From: Tritrichomonas musculus
Taxonomy: Eukaryota; Parabasalia; Tritrichomonadida; Tritrichomonadidae
Reading direction: 5' to 3'
NCBI GenBank assembly: GCA_039105265.1
Contig: JAPFFF010000007.1
Location: 62,001 to 126,000 of the forward strand
DNA: 64,000 bases
The stretch's first letter is position 1; each line of letters starts with the position of its first letter. The position numbers and the translations under genes are program-made. The notes beneath the pieces were generated by a model. It ran no database searches, was not told where the DNA came from, and was given only the letters and a program-made list of their open reading frames with translations. Shown here in pieces: positions 54,993 through 64,000 of this stretch.

Positions 54993-55415
54993 ATGAATAA
55001 GTATCGCTCACCTAATTCAACAACAGTAGGAGTTAGTGGTTGTATGGTAAATGAAAACATGAGAACAGAAAAACAAATTAATTATAATCATTATGGTATA
55101 TTTGCAAATGATAATACTTATGCCGTTACGTTCAATCCTTACATTAATCGGCCACCAACGAAGCAAATGACACATTACCCTATTAAACCACCTCCAACTA
55201 ATCAACATATAACAAGAACTTATAACGAACCACCTGTAAGCTTAACTGATGGCAAAACATATTTAAACAATGCATCTTCTAATGCACCACATATTCTACC
55301 ACCATTTCTAAACAAACCTGAAGACTTGGCAACTATTCAGGGTCTCGCTGATGAGAAAAATAAAGGCAATGTTGTTTATGGACCAACGCATACAATTAAT
55401 CAAAAGAACATATAA
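54993..55415 (+). CDS. Small Pro/Asn/Thr-rich Polinton protein
   Basis: A 140-aa protein with PPT/PPP-containing segments (NRPPTKQMTHYPIKPPPTNQ) and no recognised domain. Its end overlaps the start of the giant fibre-like gene by 65 bases in another frame, which may couple their expression. Confidence 0.5.
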   Translation: MNKYRSPNSTTVGVSGCMVNENMRTEKQINYNHYGIFANDNTYAVTFNPYINRPPTKQMTHYPIKPPPTNQHITRTYNEPPVSLTDGKTYLNNASSNAPHILPPFLNKPEDLATIQGLADEKNKGNVVYGPTHTINQKNI

Positions 55416-58400
55416 AGATGTTTCTGTTTATAAAGATTTGATTTCAGCCTTAAACACTAATAACGAAAACATTTCGGGTATTATATCTCATATTTATGAA
55501 GTGATTGCATCTATTGATTCTTTTTCTGTTGAGGAATTTCTAAAAACAACTCTACAAAAAGACGAACAAATGACATCAATAAAATTAAATACAGAAAAAA
55601 ATAATTACGAACCAATTCAAGTATCCATTTCAAAATATAAAGATTTAGTGGATGAATTAGAAAAGTTATTTATTTGTCTTACCCAGATTCTAATTGTTGA
55701 ATCAACAAATGATTTGAAATATATTGAAGAAACAAAGACGAAAATAGACGGACCTGACGAATTAGCAGATGACCCTAATCAATATATCTATAATTATTCA
55801 TCTAAAACAAGCCATGTTGATACATTTACAGAATTAATAAATCAGTTAAATAAATCAACTGAGAACATTGAGAAATGGATTACAAAAATAGAACAAATTA
55901 AGACTTCAGGTATAGATCCAGATACTTCATGCCCATTAAATTCAATAAAATATATCGATACAGCCAATACAATCAAAGAAGAAAAGCCAACATCATTAAA
56001 TAACTTAATAACAAAATTAAGCGATAACAATAATAATATTCATACTTGGCTGACATCAAAAGAGAGCAATAGTGATTTTGATGATTATTTAAATAATTTA
56101 AATGAAATGGAGTTATTGGTTTGTTTAAAGAAGGGTGAAGAATTTGTTTTCAGGAAACTCAAGGTCCATAAAAATAAAGTACCTGATGCTCTTATTGAAT
56201 CATCTACTGAAGGACAATTTGTTGATAAAGATAATAATGTTAAATTTGATTTAAACGATTTTGCTGATATTAATGAACTTGAATCAACTAATGCTACGGT
56301 TAATATGTCTTTAATTGAAGCCATTCATGTTGTATTTGATACATATAAATCATTAGGATTAGTAATTAAACACACCTTTATGCTTTTAAATAGTTGGGTT
56401 TTAAATCCATCTGTTCATTTTGCAACTAATCTTACAAAGTTAATGTGGAATAATTATATAGGACCAGGTCTAAGTTATGGAATAGATAAATATGGTAAGA
56501 TTAAGAAATTTGTTATAAATTGGGGAGAAAATAGAGATTTTCTTCCAACTCCTGCACAACCGGATGATTCAAAAATAATGGATTGGCTAAAAGACCAAAC
56601 ATTAGCAACGGAAGAAGTATTTATTAATTCATGGAATGATTTAAAAGAATTTTTCAAAGGAACTTCTGGTGATTTTATTATGATGATGTTATGTCTTGGA
56701 TCATTAATGGCGATAGGTATTTGGGATTGTATGCCGTTAGCAGAAATACTAGAAGAAGATGAATTACCTGATGGTTTAGGTGAAATATTTACTCCAAATA
56801 AGTATTCAATTGTTGATACCATATACAAATTAACAAGGAAATTAAACAATCATATTAAAAATCATCCTACTTCATCAGGTGATTCAAATTTCACGATAAA
56901 GGAAGGGATTCTAGAGTATAAAATTAAAAATAATGATATTAAACCAAGTACATTAGAAAAGACCGTTCAAATCGATGGTACTGACATAACAAAGAAATAT
57001 AATGTCCTGACTATTGATATCCCAACAGAATTGAAAGCTAAATTGCTAACATTAAAAGAACATACCAATATCTTCAAAATTGTTTTACGAAAAAACGTAG
57101 TGTATGATGAATTAGGAAATTATATCAGGGAATTTTACATCTATTCTTATCAAAATATGATTATTGCTCCATTAGTTATTAAAAGAGAGAATGGGTGCTA
57201 TTTATATAATTCATCAACAATAACAGACACTACATCGATAGCATTTGACCAAGAACTTGATTTTAATCCATATGATTTATATCTTAGAGGTGAATTATCG
57301 ATTTTTTATGAACCAACACAGGATGCATTAGTGTCATCAAAACCCGTTGTAAAATGTGATATAATTGAAGCCGATAATGCATTACAATTACAGAAAACAG
57401 ATATATATTATTTCTATAAGCCATCAAAAATAACGGAACAAAAAGTTGAATATGACCCATGGACTGAATACGATTGTTATAAAATGATTTATGAAATACC
57501 ATCCAGTTATACAATTCCAAACAATATGCAATTTGTTTTCAAAGAGTATTGTTTCGGTAATGAATGGAAATTAACATGGAATATAGACCATTGGGAAGGA
57601 GATAATATAAAAGGGCGAAGTAATGGAAAGGTTATTTATAAATTAAAGAAAAATGATAATAAAGACCCATTTGGTTCCCATGGTTGTTATATAATGTGTA
57701 AGCATGATGATTGGAATCAATTATTTGTTCCTAAGAATACTGAAAATTTCATGGAACATTTATGGACTAAAGGAAAAGTTGAAATATCAGTTAAAACAAA
57801 GAATGGTGAAATAAAGCCGGCAACAGATTATGCACTCAATTTAAATTGGTTTCCTGCTGATATTAAATTCGAGGGTTATGATTTACTTGGAATTGATTGT
57901 GTTATAACAGAAACTGATTCAAGTAAAATAAAAGTTAATGAAATTGATAAAGTATATGCTGATATCTTTGCTCAAGAAATGCCTTTTACAATGACAAAAT
58001 ATAATGATGTTGCAACAAGATTAGAGTTCTCGCCAGGATCGTATCATGTAGATAACACTAATCGCGTTTCTCATGTTGATTTAGATGCTATTTTAGATAC
58101 CATTGAAAAAATAAATTACAAATGGTCCAAGAAGGTAAGCTTAAATAAAAATATTGAATTATATTTAAACACGCAATTCATAGACCCAGTTGATGAAGTT
58201 AATTGGGACCCAACAACAAATCCATTTGATTACATTATAAAACAACAATTTTACGAAATAATTCCAAGACCCGATGCTGCAACAACTCTCTATACCGATT
58301 ACAACATCACTTCCTCTAAAATCATTACAGCAGACAACATTACAACAATGAGAAGTGATTTGAATATGATTACAAATAATGTTGATGTAATGAATTATGA

Positions 58401-60438
58401 CGTTAAAGACCTTACAAATAAAGTTAATAATCTTAGTACTGAAATGACAGACCAACAAAATAAAACAAAATACCTCAAAACAAAAACGGACCAAATAGAA
58501 ATTGTTGCTGATGTAGCATTAGGTTTTGCAATTGCAGGTACAGTAATGGGAGGAACAAGTTTAGGCTTACAATTAAGTGCTCGTGGAGTTCAAACAGCAT
58601 CTAGAACTGTTAATGGTGCTTCAAAAGCTGGTGGTCAATTAGAAGGATTATTGTCTGATATCAGTGAAGATGTTAGCTCAGATGCGGGCTCTAGTATGCT
58701 AGATATTATTAAAGATGGCAGTGAATTACCTGATATTGAGATGGACCCTTATATGAGAACAGTCAAGACAACTACCGATTTGACTCCAATACTTGAATGG
58801 TGTAATAAAGAAACTAGTTCTCTCCCAGCTATAAAATTCAGCAGTGAATACGATGACCCCAAAAAATTAGTTCCAACAATTAACGGCGCAATGGATATTT
58901 GCAATAGGTTTAGAAGCTCTTTAAAACCAACATTTAGAGCAATTACCACAAAAATCAATGAGATAAATAGTGAATATATTTCAAAAAATGAATTAGTTAG
59001 AGACGATATAATAGATGTTGTTGGCAAATTTGTTAATGGTGAGGTTCATTTAGAGGCTGAAGACACAATCACAGATGGAACAATTAAAGCAAGATTTTTG
59101 GTCCAAAAAGTTAGTGAATACAATGATGTTGATTATGAAGAGAATATCATTACTATTAATATTACTGGTGGAACAATTAATTATCAGGGAACTGATGATT
59201 TCCCTAGCTGCGTCATGAATGATAAAATATTTGTTATAGCAAATCCAAATAAACTTAGGGTTGGTGGAATACAGATTAAAGAAAATACAGCGAAAAGAAG
59301 AATGGTATTTACACTAAATGATTTAGCATATGTTTGTGATATAGATGCTTTACATAACAAGATAGATGGAATGCATGAGCAGATAGAAAAGAATGATGTC
59401 GCACTAGCATCTACATTAAATGAATTTCCAACTGTAGATGAAGTTAATGAAGCATTAGAGAAAGTTAAGAGTGAAGCTGATGGAAAGTATCGAAGCAAAA
59501 CTGATTTGAAATATGGCGAAGAAGATCAATTAGCATTGAAGAGTGAAATTCCAGAAATTATTGAGGGACAAACAACGATTCAATTCAAAATTGAAAATAA
59601 TACAATTCCTGATTTGGATTACGACAAATATCATGAAATGATTGAGCAATATGGGTTGGATATTGTCTCATCAAACAATTACTATACGGCTCATTATGTT
59701 CATGTAGATTATTCGTACGATAACGATCAACCCTCTCAGATAATGCGTATGGAAGGAAGTGGTTCTAGTCTTTGGTTTCTGTATGACTGCCATGAATTAA
59801 TAAATCCAGGAACTGGTGAAACACCGGAAATTTTATCATGTTCCATTACCAAAAATATCGAACCAACAGACAAAAACGCTTATTCGGCAAGATATGTGTC
59901 AAACACTTTTGCTTTGAAAACAGATATTCCTGAACCTGTTGATTTGTCAAATTATGCATTAAAAAGTGATTATGATGAACTGAAGGCAAAAATTGAAAAT
60001 TTACAAACCGAGAACACAAATTTAAAGGCTACTATAGAAGCAATGGAATCAAGATTAACAGCATTAGAGAATATATTAACACGAATTAACTATACATTCA
60101 GCGTACCAAATAGTTCAAGCATTCGCTACCAATTCGAAAAACCATTTGATGCATATGAGGGAACCCTCTATTTGAAATATCATGAAAACAAAAATAATGT
60201 TGCCAATGAAAAAGAAATCAAAATAAATATATCATTCAATGTTAATAATACTCCTACGTATGAATTTCAATGCGAACCAAATAAGATCTGGTTAAACAAT
60301 ATTGAATTTCCATTAAATAGTAGCAATTTAATGGTTAATGCAACAGCTGATTTCATATTGATTAATACGACATTCTTTACATCAAATGGTATCTTAGCTG
60401 AAGATAACACCAAGAATGAAATACATTCATTACGGTGA
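55351..60438 (+). CDS. Giant fibre-like protein, 1,695 aa
   Basis: The largest gene in the window. The first half mixes charged helical and strand-rich regions. Hydrophobic segments occur near 443-460 (MMMLCLGSLMAIGIW) and 1050-1070 (ALGFAIAGTVMGG). From about 1370 onward the pattern of phage-type fibres appears: short ALKSEIPE, ALKTDIPEP and YALKSDY motifs, then a classical coiled coil (DELKAKIENLQTENTNLKAT and on), then a compact strand-rich C-terminal tip of about 120 residues. A trimeric attachment fibre is plausible. It ends 39 bases before the right terminal repeat. Confidence 0.6.
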   Translation: MRKIKAMLFMDQRIQLIKRTYKDVSVYKDLISALNTNNENISGIISHIYEVIASIDSFSVEEFLKTTLQKDEQMTSIKLNTEKNNYEPIQVSISKYKDLVDELEKLFICLTQILIVESTNDLKYIEETKTKIDGPDELADDPNQYIYNYSSKTSHVDTFTELINQLNKSTENIEKWITKIEQIKTSGIDPDTSCPLNSIKYIDTANTIKEEKPTSLNNLITKLSDNNNNIHTWLTSKESNSDFDDYLNNLNEMELLVCLKKGEEFVFRKLKVHKNKVPDALIESSTEGQFVDKDNNVKFDLNDFADINELESTNATVNMSLIEAIHVVFDTYKSLGLVIKHTFMLLNSWVLNPSVHFATNLTKLMWNNYIGPGLSYGIDKYGKIKKFVINWGENRDFLPTPAQPDDSKIMDWLKDQTLATEEVFINSWNDLKEFFKGTSGDFIMMMLCLGSLMAIGIWDCMPLAEILEEDELPDGLGEIFTPNKYSIVDTIYKLTRKLNNHIKNHPTSSGDSNFTIKEGILEYKIKNNDIKPSTLEKTVQIDGTDITKKYNVLTIDIPTELKAKLLTLKEHTNIFKIVLRKNVVYDELGNYIREFYIYSYQNMIIAPLVIKRENGCYLYNSSTITDTTSIAFDQELDFNPYDLYLRGELSIFYEPTQDALVSSKPVVKCDIIEADNALQLQKTDIYYFYKPSKITEQKVEYDPWTEYDCYKMIYEIPSSYTIPNNMQFVFKEYCFGNEWKLTWNIDHWEGDNIKGRSNGKVIYKLKKNDNKDPFGSHGCYIMCKHDDWNQLFVPKNTENFMEHLWTKGKVEISVKTKNGEIKPATDYALNLNWFPADIKFEGYDLLGIDCVITETDSSKIKVNEIDKVYADIFAQEMPFTMTKYNDVATRLEFSPGSYHVDNTNRVSHVDLDAILDTIEKINYKWSKKVSLNKNIELYLNTQFIDPVDEVNWDPTTNPFDYIIKQQFYEIIPRPDAATTLYTDYNITSSKIITADNITTMRSDLNMITNNVDVMNYDVKDLTNKVNNLSTEMTDQQNKTKYLKTKTDQIEIVADVALGFAIAGTVMGGTSLGLQLSARGVQTASRTVNGASKAGGQLEGLLSDISEDVSSDAGSSMLDIIKDGSELPDIEMDPYMRTVKTTTDLTPILEWCNKETSSLPAIKFSSEYDDPKKLVPTINGAMDICNRFRSSLKPTFRAITTKINEINSEYISKNELVRDDIIDVVGKFVNGEVHLEAEDTITDGTIKARFLVQKVSEYNDVDYEENIITINITGGTINYQGTDDFPSCVMNDKIFVIANPNKLRVGGIQIKENTAKRRMVFTLNDLAYVCDIDALHNKIDGMHEQIEKNDVALASTLNEFPTVDEVNEALEKVKSEADGKYRSKTDLKYGEEDQLALKSEIPEIIEGQTTIQFKIENNTIPDLDYDKYHEMIEQYGLDIVSSNNYYTAHYVHVDYSYDNDQPSQIMRMEGSGSSLWFLYDCHELINPGTGETPEILSCSITKNIEPTDKNAYSARYVSNTFALKTDIPEPVDLSNYALKSDYDELKAKIENLQTENTNLKATIEAMESRLTALENILTRINYTFSVPNSSSIRYQFEKPFDAYEGTLYLKYHENKNNVANEKEIKINISFNVNNTPTYEFQCEPNKIWLNNIEFPLNSSNLMVNATADFILINTTFFTSNGILAEDNTKNEIHSLR

Positions 60439-60477
60439 AATACAAAAAGTTGATAGATATTTTTTCGGGTTGATAGA

Positions 60478-60820
60478 TAATCATTCGGTGGTAGTAGTGG
60501 GTTATAAGTAGTTATCCATAGGATTTTCTTACAATGATGATTCTCTGGCATTTTGGGGCTGCTTGTTATATTAGGCTTCTATGTGTGTAAATAGTGTAGT
60601 GTGTGCGTATTGGTGTTTTAAATCAATTGTTTATAGTATAGTGTATTCGGTGGGTTGTATGGACCTTGATGTGTGTTAATATATATTTTTTATATAAATT
60701 TGTTGAAAATGAAAACATCGCCAAAGTGATCTTATTTTTGTCGTTTTTAAGCCCCTTTGGTGCAAATGACCCCCCAAAATGCCAGAGAATCATCATTGTA
60801 AGAAAATCCTATGGATAACT
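60478..60820 (-). repeat. Right terminal repeat of the inner Polinton, itself palindromic
   Basis: The inverted copy of 48314-48655, one base longer in a C run. It contains the same 49-bp stems (60510-60558 and 60772-60820). Confidence 0.85.
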
Positions 60821-60836
60821 TTAATGACTATTCAAA

Positions 60837-61955
60837 ATGGATTCTCATGTATTTTATTTAAATCCGAATCAATTGGCTGATATGAGCAATTATAAAATTA
60901 ATGGTGTAGCACCGATTGCATTTGCTATGATTACGACTACTGAATCAAGGTCAATTTATATTTTTCCATCAACTTTTACATTTCCGAGGCAAGTTCAAAG
61001 TATTTATAAAGGTACAACATTAACGACTAGACCTGCATGGATGTTATATTTAATTGGTGATGGAATTTATAGTCCGTCATACATATTTATACGAAAGATA
61101 CTACCAGGATTTCAAGAACCTGTATTTGTATTATTAAATGATAACACACCTAAAGATATAACAAATTATTATGTAGAATATGATGGTGAAGCTTATTTTA
61201 ATAGAGTAAATTTCGCTTTTACTTATGAGGTATTCATGAATGCATTTAATAATATAATAACTGCAGCTGATACAGGTTATAATCCTAATGCAAATAAAAC
61301 ATATATATCATTCACCGTTTATGATAATCCAAACTTAATACCGATAATTGATTTCTATGATAAAACAGAACCAGGTTCTGACACCAATGATATTAGAATA
61401 CAAACAATGAACGATTTAAATCAAAATACGAATTATAAACCGAAGAAACCTGCACATTTAGGTTTTCGAAATGATACTATATTCACTGAATATCCTATAT
61501 TCAAACCAAATATAAAACCTGATAACGAAACAACAGAAAATGAAACAACAGAAAATATTAAATCATTAACTCCCAATCCACCAAGAAAGCATAAATCAAA
61601 AGAAAATGATAACAAAGTTCATTTTTCAGCATCAGCCATAAGTACAAAACCAAATTATCCAACAAGCTATGAACCTATGGAAATTGAAGACGATTGGCAT
61701 GTAGGAAATCAAAATCAATCACAAGGCTTTTATTTTGAAACACCAAATCCTAATAAGACATCAAATTATTCTGAACGACAACAAAACATAAATAATGATA
61801 CTTTTGAAGACTTGTCAACTTCACTTGATAATCAGCAAGACCAGAAGAAACAACCACAATCAACAAAACGTTTTAGTTTTAGAATCGTTTCAGACCCAAA
61901 TGACAAAAATAATAATAATAATAATAACCATAATGGAGGGTTTGATTTAAATTAA
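60837..61955 (+). CDS. Unknown outer-Polinton protein, 372 aa
   Basis: The first 190 residues look strand-rich and compact. The rest is Asn/Thr/Lys-rich and low in complexity, ending in a poly-Asn run before GGFDLN. The start follows CTATTCAAA, the leader style of other genes in this element. It resumes the outer Polinton directly after the inner insertion and converges on the minus-strand gene with no spacer. Function unknown. Confidence 0.55.
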   Translation: MDSHVFYLNPNQLADMSNYKINGVAPIAFAMITTTESRSIYIFPSTFTFPRQVQSIYKGTTLTTRPAWMLYLIGDGIYSPSYIFIRKILPGFQEPVFVLLNDNTPKDITNYYVEYDGEAYFNRVNFAFTYEVFMNAFNNIITAADTGYNPNANKTYISFTVYDNPNLIPIIDFYDKTEPGSDTNDIRIQTMNDLNQNTNYKPKKPAHLGFRNDTIFTEYPIFKPNIKPDNETTENETTENIKSLTPNPPRKHKSKENDNKVHFSASAISTKPNYPTSYEPMEIEDDWHVGNQNQSQGFYFETPNPNKTSNYSERQQNINNDTFEDLSTSLDNQQDQKKQPQSTKRFSFRIVSDPNDKNNNNNNNHNGGFDLN

Positions 61956-63839
61956 TTATTCATTATTCATTCTTTGATGTAATGGTTTAAGATTTACAGC
62001 AAAATTATCATATTTATTTTTGTTCTGCAATTTGCTTTCTTTAAGTTGTGCTTTGAATGCTGTGTATCCACAATTTGGATATATATCTCTTTCTATTGCT
62101 GCAGTGATTCGTTTAATGAAATTATCTTTAACGTTCTTAATATCTTCTGGCGATGCTTCTTTAATTCCTTCTGCATTTCGTTTCAACCTGTTATATCCTT
62201 CTTGCTTACTTACATCAACATTGAAACCAACACCAAAGACAACATAATCAATGTAATGCATTAATTCAGTAAATTGTTTACCCCAATTACTTGGTTCAGC
62301 CTTTAGTTCTCCTGATGTAATATCAATAGCTTTATCAATAATCTTCTCAACATATGATTGAACATTCTTTCCTAATACTGAAACATATTCTTTATTGTTC
62401 TGTTGTTTCCAATATGACCATTGTTCATATGTTAATATCTTTCCATTGAACTTATTGTCTTGAATTAGTTCTTTGAAAGGAGCATCAAAGAGATAAGCAA
62501 ATAACATATTTGATACAGCAAGGTAATTGATGAGTTTCTTCAAAGGAGATAATACAAAGAATTGTTCGTCATTCCAATACACTTTCCAGACTTTAGAAAA
62601 GATTGATGACCAATAAGAATTTGGTGTAATACGTTTGCTGACTCTTGCTTTTCCCAGACCCATAGGACCGTAATAATTTTCTAGCTCTTGCATTTCTTTT
62701 CCCTTTGTTAATTTGTATTGACCAGCATCCCAATCAATTTTCTTGATATCTTTATCAAATAATGATTGAATCCATTTATTGAACGGCATTTCTTTTCTTT
62801 CTTGTTTTGTTTTAATAACAGATTTCCAAACTTTCTTGTAAGGAGAAGCAAATACAAGCTTGTATCCGTTAATGATTGAAGGATTACCGTTCCTATCAAT
62901 TAAAATAACATCATCAACTTTATCACCGTTCAAGTCTGTTATTGAGTTTCCTAACGGGTCTTTGGCATTTTCTGGTAATAAACGATATCTTGGTTTACCG
63001 TCTTTATCAACTGAATTCTTACAGTATTCAATAGCTGTATCACGACAAGCTGCATTCGGAATGTATTTGATTCTGAAGTTTCCGTTAATAATCATATCAA
63101 TAAATTTATCTCTGTAATAGGATATATTACCACCGACACGAGGTATTTCAAGCTTGTCAAATGAATCCTTTAATGTTGAGTTAACATGTGGCATATCTTT
63201 ATTATCACGTCGTCCACGAGTATTCTTTGTAGGTTGCCTTGCATTTCTTATTAATTCATCAAGTTGTTCATCTTCTGCTTTGTTATCTTCTGCATATCCT
63301 TTGTATTTCCTTGCAAAAGGTGATTTAATTTCTTGTGCTTCTTCTTCATTATCAACATATTTGTATGGTTGTTTTGCAGGTGTTCTTGTATATCTGTATG
63401 CTTCGGTTGCTGCTTCATTATCATCATGCCAATCATCTAATTCATCATCATATAATGATTGAAGAGGTCCGTTATTATTGTTGTTGTCGTCTGCCATTTT
63501 ATTAGTTGAAAAATTATTTTTATTGTGTTCCTTTGATGGTTCAATAAAAGAATCAGATAAATCATCGTTTTTCAATATTAATGACTCAGAATCTGATTCG
63601 CTTAATGTTATATTAAGTAATGAATCTTCACTGTCTTTAGGCAATTGTATTGTCGAGTCATTTTCATCAGAATCACTCGGAGTTATGCGTTTTCTTCTTG
63701 GTGTTCTTCGTTTATTGCTGTCAGGTGTTGGTTCATGTATGCTTGTTCTCTTTCTTCTTCCTTTGGTGGTTTGTGGTGTTTGACTCTTTCTCGGTGGTTT
63801 GATGGGTGATGAACGAAAACCATCAGAACTATAATTCAA
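61956..63839 (-). CDS. Large Polinton protein with a DxNGDxxxD loop
   Basis: A minus-strand open frame of about 627 residues. The N-terminal 115 residues are low-complexity, with basic RRKRTS and TPRRKR clusters that could be nuclear signals, then an acidic Ser/Asp stretch. The first ATG is at 63497, but the frame is open upstream and the start is uncertain. The middle holds DLNGDKVDDVILID followed by INGY, the calcium-loop pattern also found in the relic gene at 21100. The C-terminal half is helical and charged. Function unknown; conservation in two Polintons argues for a core role. Confidence 0.65.
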   Translation of the reverse strand: MNYSSDGFRSSPIKPPRKSQTPQTTKGRRKRTSIHEPTPDSNKRRTPRRKRITPSDSDENDSTIQLPKDSEDSLLNITLSESDSESLILKNDDLSDSFIEPSKEHNKNNFSTNKMADDNNNNNGPLQSLYDDELDDWHDDNEAATEAYRYTRTPAKQPYKYVDNEEEAQEIKSPFARKYKGYAEDNKAEDEQLDELIRNARQPTKNTRGRRDNKDMPHVNSTLKDSFDKLEIPRVGGNISYYRDKFIDMIINGNFRIKYIPNAACRDTAIEYCKNSVDKDGKPRYRLLPENAKDPLGNSITDLNGDKVDDVILIDRNGNPSIINGYKLVFASPYKKVWKSVIKTKQERKEMPFNKWIQSLFDKDIKKIDWDAGQYKLTKGKEMQELENYYGPMGLGKARVSKRITPNSYWSSIFSKVWKVYWNDEQFFVLSPLKKLINYLAVSNMLFAYLFDAPFKELIQDNKFNGKILTYEQWSYWKQQNNKEYVSVLGKNVQSYVEKIIDKAIDITSGELKAEPSNWGKQFTELMHYIDYVVFGVGFNVDVSKQEGYNRLKRNAEGIKEASPEDIKNVKDNFIKRITAAIERDIYPNCGYTAFKAQLKESKLQNKNKYDNFAVNLKPLHQRMNNE

Positions 63840-64000
63840 ATCATCGTTGACAACAATATTGAAGTAATTGATAATTGTATCAAGGCTTTTTTATCTGTTG
63901 TGTACTCTCTTAAACTAAGGAATTGATTGCCTTTACTTTTAATACCTGTATTGATTTTGTTCATCAATGAAACAAATCGACGAAACTTGACTTTCATTTC
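63836..64000 (-). CDS. Partial open frame running off the window
   Basis: A minus-strand frame enters from the right edge and ends at 63836, adjoining the large Ca-loop gene. The visible end (about 53 residues) is Lys/Ser/Leu-rich with no recognised domain. It is probably part of the next gene of the outer Polinton. Confidence 0.4.
   Translation of the reverse strand, partial: EMKVKFRRFVSLMNKINTGIKSKGNQFLSLREYTTDKKALIQLSITSILLSTMI

Larger units (their letters stand above)
48314..60820 (+). mobile_element. Inner Polinton, 12.5 kb, apparently whole
   Basis: It is bounded by inverted repeats 48314-48655 and 60478-60820, identical except for one base in a G run, beginning AGTTATCC. TTAAT flanks both sides (three bases out on the left, directly on the right), consistent with a 5-6-bp target duplication. 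Eight genes, all on the plus strand with short spacers: unknown, integrase, ATPase, three small proteins, capsid-like protein and giant fibre-like protein. No polymerase or protease gene is seen. The near-identical ends imply a very recent insertion. Confidence 0.85.
43449..64000. mobile_element. Outer Polinton (Maverick), left end to window edge
   Basis: It begins with AGAGTAATG (or AGTAATG at 43451) inside the pogo transposase. The left end (to about 43610) holds an inverted pair AGTCG/CGACT around a GGGCTAAAGCCC palindrome. Visible parts, in order: three small minus-strand genes and one small plus-strand gene, major-capsid-like gene, integrase, a 116-aa gene, then (after the inner Polinton) a 372-aa gene and a large minus-strand gene. 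The right end, and any polymerase or ATPase, lie outside the window. The visible genes look largely whole. Base composition is clearly less AT-rich than in 1-43448. Confidence 0.8.

Overview
The window looks like a very AT-rich protist chromosome, most likely a parabasalid (Tritrichomonas/Trichomonas-like). The support is indirect. Compact intronless genes carry the trichomonad Initiator pattern TCAYTW 4-20 bases before the ATG, and many stop codons sit inside TAAA, the trichomonad poly(A) signal. The mobile elements (Polintons/Mavericks, pogo-like mariners, an IS481-like transposon with long terminal repeats) also fit that group. I see no rRNA, tRNA or CRISPR. Only two ordinary host-type genes are convincing: a four-pass membrane protein at 14650-15558 and an unknown basic protein at 25127-25795.

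Left part (1-43448): a transposon graveyard with extensive nesting. A 5.1-kb element (1296-6394) has 687-bp inverted repeats and a 15-bp target duplication, and encodes a transposase joining a bromodomain, helix-turn-helix regions and a DD35E integrase core. Three full-length or nearly full-length pogo-like (DD35D) transposases lie at 29569, 36821 and 42222, and a fourth survives as an N-terminal fragment at 7575. Around them are non-autonomous elements of two kinds: TA-flanked mariner-type MITEs (8239, 10972, 12474, 27816, 32091) and elements with 8-bp target duplications (8136, 18740, 29145, 38648, 39524). Four of the latter share a terminal consensus. The 26-35 kb stretch is a nest up to three levels deep. 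A Polinton relic (ATPase, a large Ca-loop protein and a broken third gene) lies at 20240-23660.

Right part (43449-64000): base composition becomes clearly less AT-rich and coding density jumps. An outer Polinton begins inside the pogo transposase at 42222 and runs out of the window. Visible parts are small coiled-coil and amphipathic proteins, a major-capsid-like protein, an integrase, two unknown proteins and a large minus-strand protein. A second, apparently whole and young Polinton of 12.5 kb (48314-60820) sits inside it between two genes. It has 342/343-bp terminal repeats that differ by one base in a G run, and eight genes on one strand: unknown, integrase, packaging ATPase, three small virion-like proteins, major-capsid-like protein and a 1,695-aa fibre-like protein. 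No DNA polymerase or protease gene is visible in it. Each of its ends is itself a 49-bp palindromic stem around a 212-base loop.

Boundaries, inverted repeats and duplications were read by eye. Family names rest on recognised motifs, not on database searches.
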